This document shows, piece after piece, positions 46,150 through 58,689 of a DNA stretch of 64,000 bases. Every line of letters starts with the position of its first letter. Position 1 is the first letter of the stretch. Both the position numbers and the translations under genes were made by a program. Location: the NCBI GenBank assembly GCA_015680685.1, contig MNCI01035130.1, forward strand, positions 99,112 through 163,111, written 5' to 3'. Origin of the DNA: Gnetum montanum (taxonomy: Eukaryota > Streptophyta > Gnetopsida > Gnetales > Gnetaceae). Below the pieces are notes generated by a model. It saw nothing but the letters and a program-made list of their open reading frames with translations. It searched no databases and was not told the origin of the DNA.

Positions 46150-48410
46150 GAAACAAAGGCTACATAAGGTTAAAACTGGTGGCTATGTTGGCTGGTGTCG
46201 TTAAGGTCATTGAAAACATAGTTGCATGAGGAAAATAAGTTTAGGAGGTTTCATATTTGCTATTAGTGTTCTACCATCTTTCTAGGGTGGCATAGGGCCT
46301 TGAAAGGTCTGAATTTGATCACTTGGGAGGGAAAATAGGCTTTAGAAGGTGGAGCTTTGATAGCAACACCTCATGAATACATTGGCCAATGTAGTTAAGG
46401 ATTACTCCAGCATAGGTAGACTAAAATCTAGGTTGTTCATGATTGAACAAGAGCAAACTACAACTAGGTTTAGGATTTCAAGATTCTAGGATTTTGAGAT
46501 CAAGTTTTTGATCCTTCTAAGTGATATTGCGTTAGTCAAATCATCTTGGGATAGACTACACTAGGACTACATTAGTTAGCATAGTCATAACCTTGCCTTA
46601 GTGTAGTCACATGGACTCTAGTCCCATGGTCAACATAAGGCAAATTCATCATTGGGCAATGTCAATGGATGTTCTAGGTATCTTAGGTCAAATTTTGATC
46701 ATTTGGGATGCTAAGGTACTAATTTCATGAATTCCCAACTATGACTACACTAGGACTATGCTAGCCAATGTAGTCATGGTCCTTCCCAGCATAGTTAGGT
46801 GTGAAATCTAGATTTTGATGGATTTTTGCAATCAATTGACCTAACCCTTAAGGTTCTAGGTTTACTGGTGTTCTTGGCTAGGGTTCTACCTCAAGATGGA
46901 TAATTTTAGAGGTTTTTTAGACATTAAAATGATCATTTTTCATTGTGACTATGCTGGCCAATGTACTTGAGCCTTGCCTTAGTGTAGTTAGGGTGAATTT
47001 TCCATTTCCAACGTCATAACAAGGTGAATTTGTAATTTGGTAAGCCTACATAGGTTTCTAGGTTTCCAAGTTCGATTTTATGCTATTTTGAATGCAAAAC
47101 TATTGGTCAATGCTTCTTGAAAATATGACTACATTGGAACTACACTAGCTAGTGTAGTCCATGCCTCCTCTAGTGTAGTCACAACATGAAACTTAAATGT
47201 TGGTACAATTCCATGGTTGATTGACTATGTTTCCAAGTTCTAAGGTTACTAGTATCATAAACTAGGGGTTTAGGCTTAAAATTGGTAGTTTTGGTGATTA
47301 TTTTGATGTTATAATGGTCATACACCATTGTACTATGTGGCCAACATAGTCATAGTGTGGGTGTGCGATATATGATATGTTTAAACTACTTTTGATTCAG
47401 GTTACAAGGTTCAAAAGTCTTTGAGGTCTTCAGTAGGATTTTGGTGTTGAGATGATGTGCTAAGAAGTTGATTTGGCATGTCATAATTCCATTTTGATGT
47501 TTTGGAAGTATGAGTATGCTATGACTATGCTAGCCATCATAGTCAAATCATGAAAATTAAATTTGGTTTGCCTTACTCTCATGATTTATCAGTGCAATGT
47601 CATCAAAGCTCCCATAGGTGTTTTAAGGTCAAAATATGATATTTTAGAGGTTTTCATTTGGTTTTGGCACTTTACCTTCACTTAAGTATGTTGGGACTAG
47701 CATAGTTAGGATCACCCACAATGTATTCAGAACTTTTAAATGGAATCTAACCTACTTTAGATCAATTGTTTGCTATTTCAAGGCTACTAGTGGTTCTTGA
47801 GCAAAGTTGAGGTTGAAATATGTTAATTTAAAGGCTATTCTTGGTATTTAATAGTCATTTCTTACTCAACTACTAGTGACTACACTAGCCAATGTAGTTG
47901 GGATCTCCTCCATCATAGTCATGCAAGAACATTAGGTTTTAATGATTATCGATAGGCTTCATGCAATTCTGAAACTATTGTAGGTCCTGGTTAGGGCTTA
48001 GTGCATGGGATGAAAATTTTAGAGTTAACTAGGAGATTGGTTGGTGGTAAGAAGCATCTTTCTTTTGGTGACTATGCTAGCTAGCATAGTCAAACTACTG
48101 GTAAGAGTAGCTACCACAAATTTCCAATTTCCCAATTTCCATCAATGTTAATACCTAAGTTCCCATGTTTGGCATAAGGTTTCATGATATATATGGATGG
48201 GTGGGAGGTTTTTCTAGGTAGTAATTGGATTTTGTAATTCATTTCAAGGCTTCTGGGTGTTTGAAAGCTACCATAATCACAATAGAAAACTAAAAACCCA
48301 AGTGTATTAGGATTTCCATTGGCTATCTTCCTAGGCACCTAGTGGAGCCCATCTTAAATTTCATTTTTTTATGCATTAGTTTCCCAGTCAACTAGCATAG
48401 TCCTACTTAC
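46150..48410. repeat. Long degenerate tandem array 1, about 188-bp period, CTAG-centred palindromes
   Basis: Quasi-palindromic cores occur at about 46380, 46560, 46745, 46945, 47126, 47330, 47521, 47685, 47876, 48070 and 48387. Two cores are perfect: ACTATGCTAG plus its reverse complement at 48071-48090 (extended one base each side to 22 bp) and ACTACACTAG plus its reverse complement at 47139-47158. Most units have a second half-site (YAGYRTAGTC) about 12-20 bases downstream. Sequence between cores is poorly conserved. No open frames. Confidence 0.8.
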
Positions 48411-48769
48411 CAATTATGATCATTGAGTTTAGTGTGACTTGGGTGAGTGTTCTGGGAAACTAGGGTCTTCAAAGAGGATGCATAAGTTTGGAGTGATTTT
48501 CAAGAAACAATTTTGCATAAATCATTCTCTTTCCATTACTCCCAAGCTCCAACACCTTGGGTTAGAGCCCTACACCTACTTTAGCACCTACTACCTTCAT
48601 TCCTAGCATAGTTTCTTACTTTACATAGTAAGAAACCAACGTCTATACTTCAAAAGGCTTTAGAACTCAAAGATTTCACTTGGTTTTGCATTGACTACTA
48701 CCATGTTGAATAGAAGGATAAGACTAGGAAAATGATTAATTTTGTCTTGTACGACCTTTTTGATGTCCT

Positions 48770-49170
48770 AAGCATATTGAGGTTCTAGTGAGGAACTTAG
48801 TTTTATTATTTTCTCCTTACCACTATGTCTTGTGATAGGAACCTCAAGTAGAGAGTCTTCAATAATGTCGTGAGCCTCTAGGTTAAGGGTTTTGACTAGG
48901 TTTTTAGGCCACTCTAAAGCTTTCTCTATTGAGACTATGTAATTGACAAGACTCTTAGGCTCAATATCTAGGCAATTAAGGTTAATGCATCATTCAACAA
49001 CACCACAAGGCCCAGTTATGCTCAAAGGAAAACTAATTTGGTCCCAAGTACTCATACTTTAGTCCTGCATGTTAACCATAAGCACATTAAGTGGCACCTA
49101 GGTAAAGATAAGTAAATAATGCCAAAATGATAAAACTAAGCAAATATATGCTATTTCAATGCCAAAAAAA
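48770..49170 (-). repeat. Protease-RT linker, copy 2 of a direct repeat
   Basis: Collinear with 45705-46090 (shared anchors GTGAGGAACTTAGTTTTA, CATCATTCAACA, TAAATAATGCCAAAATGATA). Here it is not followed by RT but by array 1, which implies a tandem duplication of about 3 kb. Confidence 0.88.
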
Positions 49171-49319
49171 TGCAAACAAGACCAACCAAGGCTATAATAT
49201 GTAGACAAAATGGAGTAAAGACCAAACAAAGGTTAAACAAGGTCAAAACAAGTTGAATCATGGGAAAAGCATGAAAAATAAGGTCAAATACAATCACCTA
49301 AGATTAAAATTTTGGTAGT

Positions 49320-49405
49320 TTTAGTCCCTGGCAAACCATGGCGCTAGTTTAAGGATTTATCAAGCCATGGTACTAGTTTAAGGCCTTAGCAGCTCATGGT
49401 TACAT
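49320..49405 (-). repeat. Short repeats with core CCTTAAACTAG (minus strand)
   Basis: Two to three units on the minus strand, CCTTAAACTAGTACCATGG and CCTTAAACTAGCGCCATGG. The same word recurs on the plus strand at 58725-58860 next to a gag-protease remnant. Confidence 0.7.
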
Positions 49406-49769
49406 GGTATCAAATGATGATCTAGGATGGTCAAACCCCATCACTTAACACTGATCAAAGGCTAAATGAAGATCAACAGAGTCTATGAAAGAAAAGATAA
49501 ATTTGAACAAGATCAACAAGTAGTAACAAAGATCAACAATGCATAATAGAGGTTAGCACATGTTGAATCTAGTCAAAACAAAATTAAATAAGTCCTAATG
49601 GAAAACATTTGATGAACATGATGAATATAGGTCAAAACAGTTAGATTTTGCTAATTTTAGGCCTTTTTAGGCTAGGGTGTGAGGCTATAAGGTTGATAGG
49701 TGAGTTTGGGCACCTATCAAGGCTATTTTGAGGTTTTCTTGGTCAAAAGATAAAGGTTTTCTAGGTACC

Positions 49770-52230
49770 CACACTAGATCCACACTAGCAAGCATAGGTG
49801 GGATGATCCCCAAGTATAGGTGAGATAGCTAGGTAATTTCCTAGGTTCATATTAAGCATTTTTTGACTCCTAATGACTTGCATGGTTAACACAGTGGACT
49901 AGGAAGGAATTAGGTTAATTCTAGTGTTAATTTCAATACCTGGAAACCCTCATTAAGTCTTGGAAATGCCATTAACATTAGAGCAATGTTGGCCAGCATG
50001 GTCCTAATTTGACTACAAAGGAAAATGGATTTTTTGGCATCTAGAGGGTTGAAATTAAGGTTCTAAGGTCTTCCCAAGGAAACACAGTGCCATAGTAGTC
50101 AAGATTGGCTATTATAGAGGTTAAAACTATGAAAAATTATGTTTTGAAGTTATACCCTCTTAGAGCCATGCTAGATAGTGTAGATGGGAGGGGTCTTAGC
50201 AAGGAAGATCTAGATCTAGATTATTACCAAATATGGTCAATCTACAATTGGAGCCATGGTTTGTAGTTTTAGGCTTCCTAGCCAATTTTTGAGGCCAATT
50301 GAGGGTGTTTTTCATAAAAAATGGAATTGGAAGTCTTACCCATGCTAGGGAAATAATGGCTAGCGTGGCTCCAACATGGCTCAATGTGGACACTCTTACT
50401 TTTGGACTCCAAGCTGGCTTCGAGGGTAAATTGACCATGTTTTTAGGTTTTTGGGGCTACAAAAAATGATACCTAAGATTCTTGGTCATTTTAGAAAAGG
50501 TATGGTTATACCCCCTTGAGCCACACTATGTAGTAGCCTTGCTTCAACATGGGTGAAGGTTAATGATGAGTTTGAAAGATCAAAAAAGGTCCAATGGCTA
50601 TCAAAGCAAGCCTATGAAGTTTTGGGCTCCACCAGGGTAGGTTTTTTACTTTTGGTGGTGTTGATCTACTACCAAAAGTATTAAGGCAATCTACCCACAT
50701 TGAAGCCATGCTACCTAGTGTGGCTAAAGCCTCCTCTAGTGTGAATGCTTAAACATACTAAATTTTGTTACATTCCAATAGCAAATCAAGCATGCATGTA
50801 AGCCCTCAAGGTTGTTGATGTCATTGGTTAAGGTTTACAGTCAAAATTGGTAGTTTCAAAGGCCTTTTAATGGCTTTATGAGTGATCCCCCCTAGAGCAA
50901 CACTAGGCCACATTGGCTAGCATGGATCTAGTATGGATTAACCAAGGAAATTAGCTTTTCACCACTTTTTAATAGTTTCCTTGCATTTTATGGTATCCAA
51001 AGGTGCTAGCAAAGTCCTAGGATTAGGGTGATGTAATTTAAAGTCTTTTGGATGCATCCAGGAGCCTTCCATGTGTTTCTCTAAACATACCCATGTTGGA
51101 CCCACACTAGCTAGCATGGGTGAGGGGGATTCCCAATGTAGAGATGGGAGTAATCATGGATTTTAGCTAAGTTTAGCAAGCCTTATCTACTAAAACCTCC
51201 AAAAAGATCAAGAGGTTAACACATGTCAATTTTAAGATCAATCTTGATAGTCTATGATCATACCTCAACCATCCACATTAGGACAATGCTACCCAATGTG
51301 GATGGGATCCCTCCTCAACATGGCTCCACTAAGATTCATGATTTTGGCCATTTTTAATTAGATTCATTAGGGTTTTAGAGTTATCATGGGTTATAGGAGT
51401 TGATGGCCAAGATTTGGCATCAAAATTAATAGATTTAAAGACTCCTTAGTGTTTTCTGTACTTATTTACCCTTGAGCCATGCTAGGTAGTGTAGCCCTAG
51501 TGTGGATAGAAAGGGAATGATAGTTTTTACAATTTTTGGTTGATCTTGTGGCATCTAATATCTTTGGGAGGCTCCAATAGGGTTGTGAGGTCACCAGGGC
51601 AAATTCCAAGGCTATTTCTTGGTCATAAAAAGGGTTTTATGGCTTGTACCCAAAACTATCCATGTTGGTCATCATGGGTAGAGGGTTCTCAACCATGGTT
51701 AATGTTTACAACATGAATTTCAACTCAAACCTTGACATCAGTCAACTACCAGATACCATGAAGGGGTGTCTAAGCTATCAGAGTGGGTTTTAAGGTTATT
51801 TAAGGTTATGTAAAGGATTTTATGGTTTACCCCCTAGGGAATCCATGATGGATCCATGCTATGTAGTGTTCATGTGGGTTTTTCCATTGTGTGGAAGGTG
51901 GATGATTAGCAATTTGAGTTATTTTTTATTAAATTTTGGCTACCAAAGGCTAAAAAGGGATGTTAAGGTTGATATATGATAACTAGATGGTTGATTTTTG
52001 AGTTTTAGATAACACCCCACCTATCCATGCTAGAGCCACACTAGGGAGTGTGGATGGAGTCTTGCTTAGTGTCTAGTGGAAAAACACTAGGTAAACCAAT
52101 TGGAAGCTTCTAAACATTAAGATCAAATCAAGGCTTGGTAGACACCAAAGAATGGGTATGGATGTTATACCCTCTAGGAAATGTTGAGCTAGTATGGATG
52201 AGGCCTAGCCTAGCATGGTTTCCTAAAGTC
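49770..52230. repeat. Long degenerate tandem array 2, about 185-bp period, CTAG-centred palindromes
   Basis: Cores at about 49783, 49980, 50164, 50345, 50519, 50701, 50897, 51091, 51283, 51475, 51655, 51848, 52024 and 52180. Consensus arms differ from array 1: GAGCCATGCTAG / CTAGTGTGGAT here against GACTATGCTAG / CTAGCATAGTC there, while the CTAG centre is shared. Each unit usually has a second TAGTGTGG/AACATGG half-site downstream. No open frames of note. Confidence 0.8.
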
Positions 52231-52331
52231 ACATGTTTTATGAAGGGTTTACCCCCTAGTGAGGTCTAGGATTTAGTAGTATCAACTATTGTTCACAGAA
52301 ATGGCAAGGGGGGTAAGTCTGTAAGGCTATG

Positions 52332-54300
52332 TGTGACATCCCCTTCCTGGATGTCATGAAAAATGTCAAACATATGTTATATTAGAAATTATGCATAATA
52401 AGAGAATAAACCAAATGTGAAATATATGTAACATTCAACATTATGCGTATAGGAAATAATAGAGAAAGTTTAAAAAGAGAAAGAAAAGAATGCTTTATTG
52501 ATATATAATAGAGTATTCAAATCATGCTCTAAGATTATTTCTTGGGTGAAACACCACCAATGTCAAGCTTTTGCAATTCAACAACAAATTTTTCAAAGTG
52601 GTAAAACTTGGCGAATATTTTTAAGTTTGGCATTACGCTCCCTAGCGTAGCCAGCATAGCACATACATCTATGGCCAGTTTTCCCAAGTGTCAAGCTACA
52701 AGTGGTTGAGGATTTCTTCAGATGGATGAAATAATTTGGCAAATCTTCTATCTCTTGGGTTGTCATGCTCACTATGCTCCCCAACATACCTAGCTTGACA
52801 CATGTCTCAGTAGCCAGTTCACCCAAGTACCAAGCTAGAGGTTGTCAGAATTTCTCAGGATGAAAAACATATTTTGTGAAATTTTTTATCTTTTAGGCTA
52901 TCATGCTAGCTATGTTGTGTTATGCTCTGCTACACTCCACAGCATAGCTAGCATGACACAAGTTCTAGTGCTTAGTTTTGCCTAAGTGTTGGACAAGGAT
53001 CTATCAAGCTAGCTTGACATGGAAGATAATTTTGGCATATTTTTGAACCTCCAAGGCTTCCTATCCTACTACATCCCAAAGCATAGCTAGCATGCCATGA
53101 AGGAAGACTATAGATTTCATAAAAATTTGGCTAAGTGTCCCTACTATTCTCCCCAATGTAGCTAGCATAACCAATGTGAAAATCAAAGTTTTTCAAATTT
53201 TCACTAAGTGTTGTGTTACGTTGTAGAGCATAGCGAGCTTGACACTAAGAAAAAGCCTTCAATAGCCTACGAAAGCCTTCAAAACTTGGCATTGGCCTTC
53301 ATCTCAGCTCCAACATCCCTCCAGCAATCAAGTTCAGTAGTTTGCATTTCTTTTGCACCTCCCATTAGTACCCAAAATTGTCCCTAGACTTGACCCTACT
53401 CAAAAGAGGGGAAGATATAGTCCCAGAGCATGGACTCAATGTTGTACTATTTTTTTGCACTACTTGTAAGTACATTGCACTCTCTCAAACTTTGGCACAT
53501 GCAGTCCAAGCAATGTAGTCACAATTCAGTAGTTTATAGGAACTCATTGCTATCCTTCAAAGCATAACACTTTGCTAGTCTCATGAGAGCATAACATGTC
53601 AGTGTAACCCCATCTATGCTCATGCCACATGGTGCTTGATCTATGTTTCATGCAAAACCTAGCCCTATATATACCCTAATGTTTAGCACTCTAGGGGTTG
53701 TCAAATCAAAAGAGCATTGGGCATTTTAGCTATCTAAGCATCCATCTCTCACACCTAAGCATTCGAGCTTCACACCCTGGCATCTCCTAGAATGTAGTCC
53801 ACCATTGTACTCGTAGAACATAGCAATAGGCAACCTAGTAGGTTTAGCCTCTATTGCAGTTACTAACTTCATGTCCAGAGCATCCTAGAGATTGTGACTA
53901 CACTACTACACTACCACTATGCCTGCCTGACACTACGTATCATTCTCACCTCTTATCTAGCAAAAGTTGCTCTTCTCATTTTGGGGTGATGCATTTCTTT
54001 GTTCTTAAGCTCTGTTTCATTTCTTTTCTAAGTATTTTTCTTTGATATTAAGCATAAATTTTGCATTTTTCTACTATTTGATACATATTTTCACATTCAC
54101 ATCACTATTTTTGGGCAAGGACTCTCTACTATGCTCTAGCTTAGGTAGTCTTAGTGTTCGCACATAACACAATATAAACCTCTCTTACACATGGTCATTA
54201 TAACACCATGTAAGTGCCTTTTTAACTAACTGGACCAATAAAGGCACCTTGTTTCCATTTTATACATGACCCTCATATGGATTCAGGGTTAAGCTATATG
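52332..54300 (+). mobile_element. Probable 5' LTR region of the plus-strand gag-protease element
   Basis: TGTGACATCCCC at 52332 is a typical plant LTR start. A TATA box CCCTATATATACCC lies at about 53671-53684 (plus), and an AATAAA at about 54234-54239. The region 52620-53260 before the TATA box holds a further array of AGCATAGCTAGC-type words. The 3' edge and primer site could not be found (a weak TGGTGTTCTAG at 54314 was considered). The boundaries are inference. Confidence 0.4.
52620..53260. repeat. Array of AGCATAGCTAGCATGACAC-type words, about 130-150 bp apart
   Basis: Cores at about 52640, 52775, 52915, 52960, 53085, 53165 and 53228, each with CTCC.A.CRTAGC and TAGCATGACAC. The vocabulary is related to arrays 1 and 2, but spacing and arm sequence differ. 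One unit keeps CTAGCGTAG with its CpG. Confidence 0.65.
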
Positions 54301-54799
54301 CCCGCTGACCTCTTGGTGTTCTAGTCATTGATGTTCTCAAACATCATAGTTTTTGATGCTAGAAGGAGGGCCTCCCATTTCTTCTATGTTCAAGGGTAGT
54401 CCCACATGCTCTCTGCACCTCCATCACTAGTGGCAAGCTAGCGTAGATGTAACACCCCTGTAAACTTGCCATGGTAGTAGCTAGATCATAGGCTAGTGCA
54501 GGAGTTGTTTGTGTTTTAGTTGGTGTAGATTGGTCCCAGTTGTTAGTTCCCCTGGAATCCCATAGGATGAAAATCCCAACTGTGTCTACCATGAGCATAA
54601 TAGCCATTTAGAGCATAATAATCCCTTGGAGTGTAACGAACATAATGCCTAAGTTAGTCACTTTTTAATAGCATTTCTAGAGTTGGTCATTTTTTAGCCT
54701 CTTTTCATAATTTGCATACTTAGCCATTTTTTCAATATTTTCTTCACTTGAACATTTTCTGTCAGCACCTTTTTTTCTTACATATTTCTACACATCAAC

Positions 54800-56570
54800 A
54801 TGAATCCCACGAATGCTTCAACCTCTACCCTGAGCGTGGAGGTAGTTTGTCCTGTTCAATAGGTGGAAGATGTTGAGCAATTGCTTAGCCCTGTATGACC
54901 ACAATGGTAGTTACTTAGATTGCATAACCAATCACCTAAATATAGGGCATTGGATGATGAAAGGTACAACTTTATTTATGCAAAGTTTTTAGGTGGGCCT
55001 ATCCCTAGACCACTAAGAAATCAAAACAAAGTGCAACTTTGAAATTATTCATTGAAATGGGAAGGAGTTCCTTCCCACCCCTAATGCATTCATCTTACTT
55101 ACTAACACCTTTAGGTGGCTACTACACCAACTCATTAGGGTAAGTGGGCTGAAAGAGCAAGATGTAGCATCAAACTATCATGAACCCCTATAGGATGGGT
55201 AGGAAGAGTTTGAGTCCTGTTTGGATAGTGGTGTCCCATTTTACACCTATGTCCAACAACTTGCCTCCATTTTTGTGCTGCACCAGTCATAGTCATCTAC
55301 CTTCTTTGAGGCATTAGCATCACTTCCGCGATTCAAGTGCATGCCTGTGATAGCTAGCCACCAAGTACTGCATGCACAACAAAGTGCAGGACATTCTACC
55401 ACTTTCCCCTTTGTCATCTCCTCACAATCTATACAGCCTTCCCTACCAACATCTATGATGTTGACATTGCTGTATGTGCACATGATGCCCATATCTTAGC
55501 CACAAAAAAGTCATGTGCCCTTCATCCTAGCCATCTTAGTAGCACCTCCAATAATATCCCAAGCCACAACCATATGGTGGGCTACAACCTCTATGCCTAT
55601 GGTGCAACTATTGCACATTTTGCAATACATGCAACAACTGACTCAACAAGCATCCCATGTGGTAGCACAAACCACAATAGGGTTGTGGACTACTGCAATA
55701 GCACCACCAGTAGCACAATTAGTGCAACTTGCTACATCATCCATGATTTTGGACTAAGCATTCTCACTCATTCAAACTCTCAATGAGGAGGCTAGGTGGC
55801 TTAAAGTGACCAACTCAGAAATGGTTCATGTGTTGGATTTCTATCAAGATGATCCCATCAGTCCTATAGTCCCACCACTAACTCTACCTCCTAGAGTCCA
55901 ACTTCCTCAGTTCACAAAATACAATGATGAGGGGGACCCCAACAATCACCTTGTAACTTTTTGTTCTAAATGCCTACTTTTGCAAGCATGGCCACATGCG
56001 ATCCATGTCTTTTCCATGTCCTTGATTGGTAAAGCTCTCGATTGGTATTGTGCACTTCCTAGGGCTTCCATATCAACTCTAGAGGAGCTACTCAACTAGT
56101 TTGTAACTTGCTTCAAGTATAACTTGAAGCCCAAAGCCACACTAGACCAATTAATGAACATTAATCAAAGGGTGCTAAAGCTAGTGCAAATATTTTTATA
56201 ACATTGGAGTGCTTCCCTTAATAAAATTCATGAGAAAATAGTACAAAATCACCTTCTTTCTATCTTTAAGGGCACAATAAATGACTCTATAAAGTCAAAA
56301 TGGTACTACTTAGTCCCACGCTCTCTTAGCCAAGCTTTTGCTTAGACAAAGAGGATATAAGATGCAATGGAAGCCAGTAAGGACCCAACATATGTAGCCT
56401 ATAAAAATGTGCATACAAGAAAGGAAAAAAAAGAGAGGAGAAGGCCATAATAACCATTGCAGCTATGGTTGATGAAACCAAACCCAACAACACTAAGTTA
56501 GCGGCCAAGGCACCTAAAGCCTTGGCTAACAATAGCAAGGCATTAGGTTCTGGCACTATGGAAAACAACT
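54800..56570 (+). pseudogene. gag of a Tat-type plus-strand element
   Basis: A possible start is MNPTNASTSTLSVEVV at 54801; the recognisable gag starts near 55515. Core: QLPQFTKYNDEGDPNNHLV, then HAIHVFSMSLIGKALDWYCA and SISTLEELLN (to 56099), then past a stop FKYNLXPKATLDQLMNINQ and SKWYYLVPRSLSQAFA, matching the retrotransposon gag domain of Tat elements. A Lys/Arg-rich stretch (RKEKKERRR) follows. Several stops. The stretch between 54801 and 55515 reads in pieces and may be the gag N-terminus. Confidence 0.8.
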
Positions 56571-57780
56571 AGCTTGCTTCATCAATGATGATGGGGCAAA
56601 CTCCCCAAAGGCCAACCTTTGAGTGCAAGGATTGCTCAAAATACACCCCCTTGCCAATTAAGTTATCTAAGCTCTTGGATTAGTTGCTTAGTGCTATGCA
56701 TATCTAGCACAAACAAATGTCTGAGGATGCATGAAAATGCCATGAGAGGTACTGTGAGGTTCTTAGAAACCCCTTTGTAGCTATGCCAAATGAGGCCAGC
56801 ATCCCTAAAAAATTTAGATTGGATAGGTTTTGCAACTATTACTAGTTGCATAGCCATGAAATACAATATTTCTTAGCATTGAAAGATGACATTCAATACA
56901 TGATTGATCAAGGAAAACTGGTCCTTGATGAAAGTAGTCCTATATGGCTAGAAAACTAATCAATGAAGGTCTACAAGAATCCTCTCAATACCAGTGGGAT
57001 AGGTTACATCATCAATGCTTTTAGTGTTAATGACAACATAGAACTAGCACATGAACCATGTGCCCTCTAGTAATGTTGGGGTCTCAATGTCAACTAGGCC
57101 ACAATCCCCTATCATCATCAAAGCACACCTTAGGCACCCATGACATCCTTTGTGGTTAGGACCCCCACAGCACGTTGCAAAAATGGCAACCCAAACACCT
57201 TTTATTATTAGGGTGCCAAGACATGCAAATCCCCCACCTACTCAAAGTCTAGTGGTGGGAACTACATCACATCTTGCATGCCCAAAATCATATCCCAAGA
57301 GACATGATGAGCATTTCACTGACAAAATAACTATAGAATGCATGGAGCTAGGTTCTCCTAAGCCCATCCCTTTGTTAGCTATCCCCATGGCCTCATCATC
57401 TTAAACTACCAATGTAGGTGCAAATAGCTGATAGATAAGTGTTGAGGCTAGGAATCCTGCTACACAACCAAAAGTCAAATATCCTCCTTAGGAGATTCAT
57501 GTCTTAGGATGTATGGAGGAGGTAAAAGCCACCAAATAATAGATGATGAAAAATATTTCTTGGACACACTGGCACAAGTTAAATAGGCCCTCAAACAAAA
57601 AAACATAACTTTGAGCTTGTACGACTTTATAATGACTTTTGCTGCTCATTGTAAGGCTTTGGTTCACATGTTAACATCTATTCTAGTTAAGGAAGATGTT
57701 CTAGCAGATAAAAAGGCCATTCACATTATAATGTTTTCACCCATAACTCAAGAGTTAAGGTCAACACCCTTGACATTTTG
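56571..57780 (+). pseudogene. Decayed gag-protease linker
   Basis: Plus-strand pieces of an open frame without a clear domain (for example 57150-57404). It lies between gag and protease of the same element and is presumably the C-terminal gag/linker. Nothing further can be said. Confidence 0.4.
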
Positions 57781-58500
57781 TAATGAGGTAGTCAAGGTTG
57801 ATCCTAAAAAGGGTGCACCCATGTTTATATTAATTTGTGTAGGCTAATATAAAATTTGTTGACATCATTACAAAAAGAGTGCACCCATGTTTATAATAAT
57901 TTGTGTAGGCTAATATAAAATTTTTAGGATGCATGTCAATGATAGGGTGACAACCAATGTCATCCCATTCTCCATTGTTAACAAGCTTTGCTTGGTTGAC
58001 CAAATCAAGTCGACAAAAACAACATGCTTGAAATCCTTCAATGGTGCACATGTTGTTGCAAAAGGAATAGTCACAATAGCATTCATAATAGGGGAGAAGT
58101 TCCCCACTAATGTTGAATTCATTGTAATTGAAGAAATGCTTGGATTCAACCTGATCCTACGAAGGTCTTGGCTACCCTAGCTATGGGTCGTTTCTTCACT
58201 AATTCATTCACTTGTCCTATGAGGGTGGAGAGGTGGTGATCTATGGTGACAATATAGCCCCCCTGATCATCAATAATGTAGATATAGAACAATGGTCAAA
58301 GGTAGAGTTCTTTGAAGATGCACTGCCTATTCAAGGTGAAAGTCAATGTTGTTCGGTTGATTTTAAGCAACCAAGTGAAGTGAGTGACCTCCCCAAGGGA
58401 GCTCTTTGGGAAAAATTACCATTTTTTGCAATATATGAAGGTTTAGGAGAATACTATCTTGTGCCTCCTAGGCCTTACACACCACCTAACCTACATTAGG
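57780..58500 (+). pseudogene. Aspartic protease of the Tat-type plus-strand element
   Basis: PMFILICVG, then RMHVNDRVTTNVIPFSIVNK at the active-site position (where the family has V-D-N-G-S-S-L-N; here Asp-Arg-Val, so inactive), KTTCLKSFNGAHVVAKGIVT, IGEKFPTNVEFIVIEEM and FNLILRRSWLP (Gly-Arg turn reads Arg-Arg). The frame 58212-58499 continues with YEGGEVVIYGDN, the usual tail. Upstream of the active site a 66-bp tandem duplication (57813-57923) is present. RT does not follow. Confidence 0.82.
57813..57923. repeat. Tandem duplication, 66-bp offset, in protease
   Basis: 57813-57857 (GTGCACCCATGTTTAT...) recurs at 57879-57923 almost unchanged. The offset is a multiple of three, so the frame is kept across it. 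Confidence 0.92.
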
Positions 58501-58689
58501 TTAGAAAACACCTACACAACTAAGGCATGCCCTTAGTTCACTTGCATGTTTCACTTATCCTTTGTTCTTTGCTTGTACGATTATGATTGCATTGTTATTT
58601 ACATCCTACATTAGCTATTTCATTTCTTTAGTTCATGAAATTTTATTTAGCATTTACATTAAAAAGAAAGAAAAAGAAAAAATTCCCAA

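Noticed and set aside
53854-54045. 63-codon plus-strand frame
   Set aside because: Lies in the presumed LTR leader, has no motif and has low-complexity Ser/Leu/Cys composition.
54313-54324. TGGTGTTCTAG as primer binding site of the plus-strand gag-protease element
   Set aside because: Only about 7 of 11 positions match the initiator-Met complement, and no LTR edge could be confirmed.
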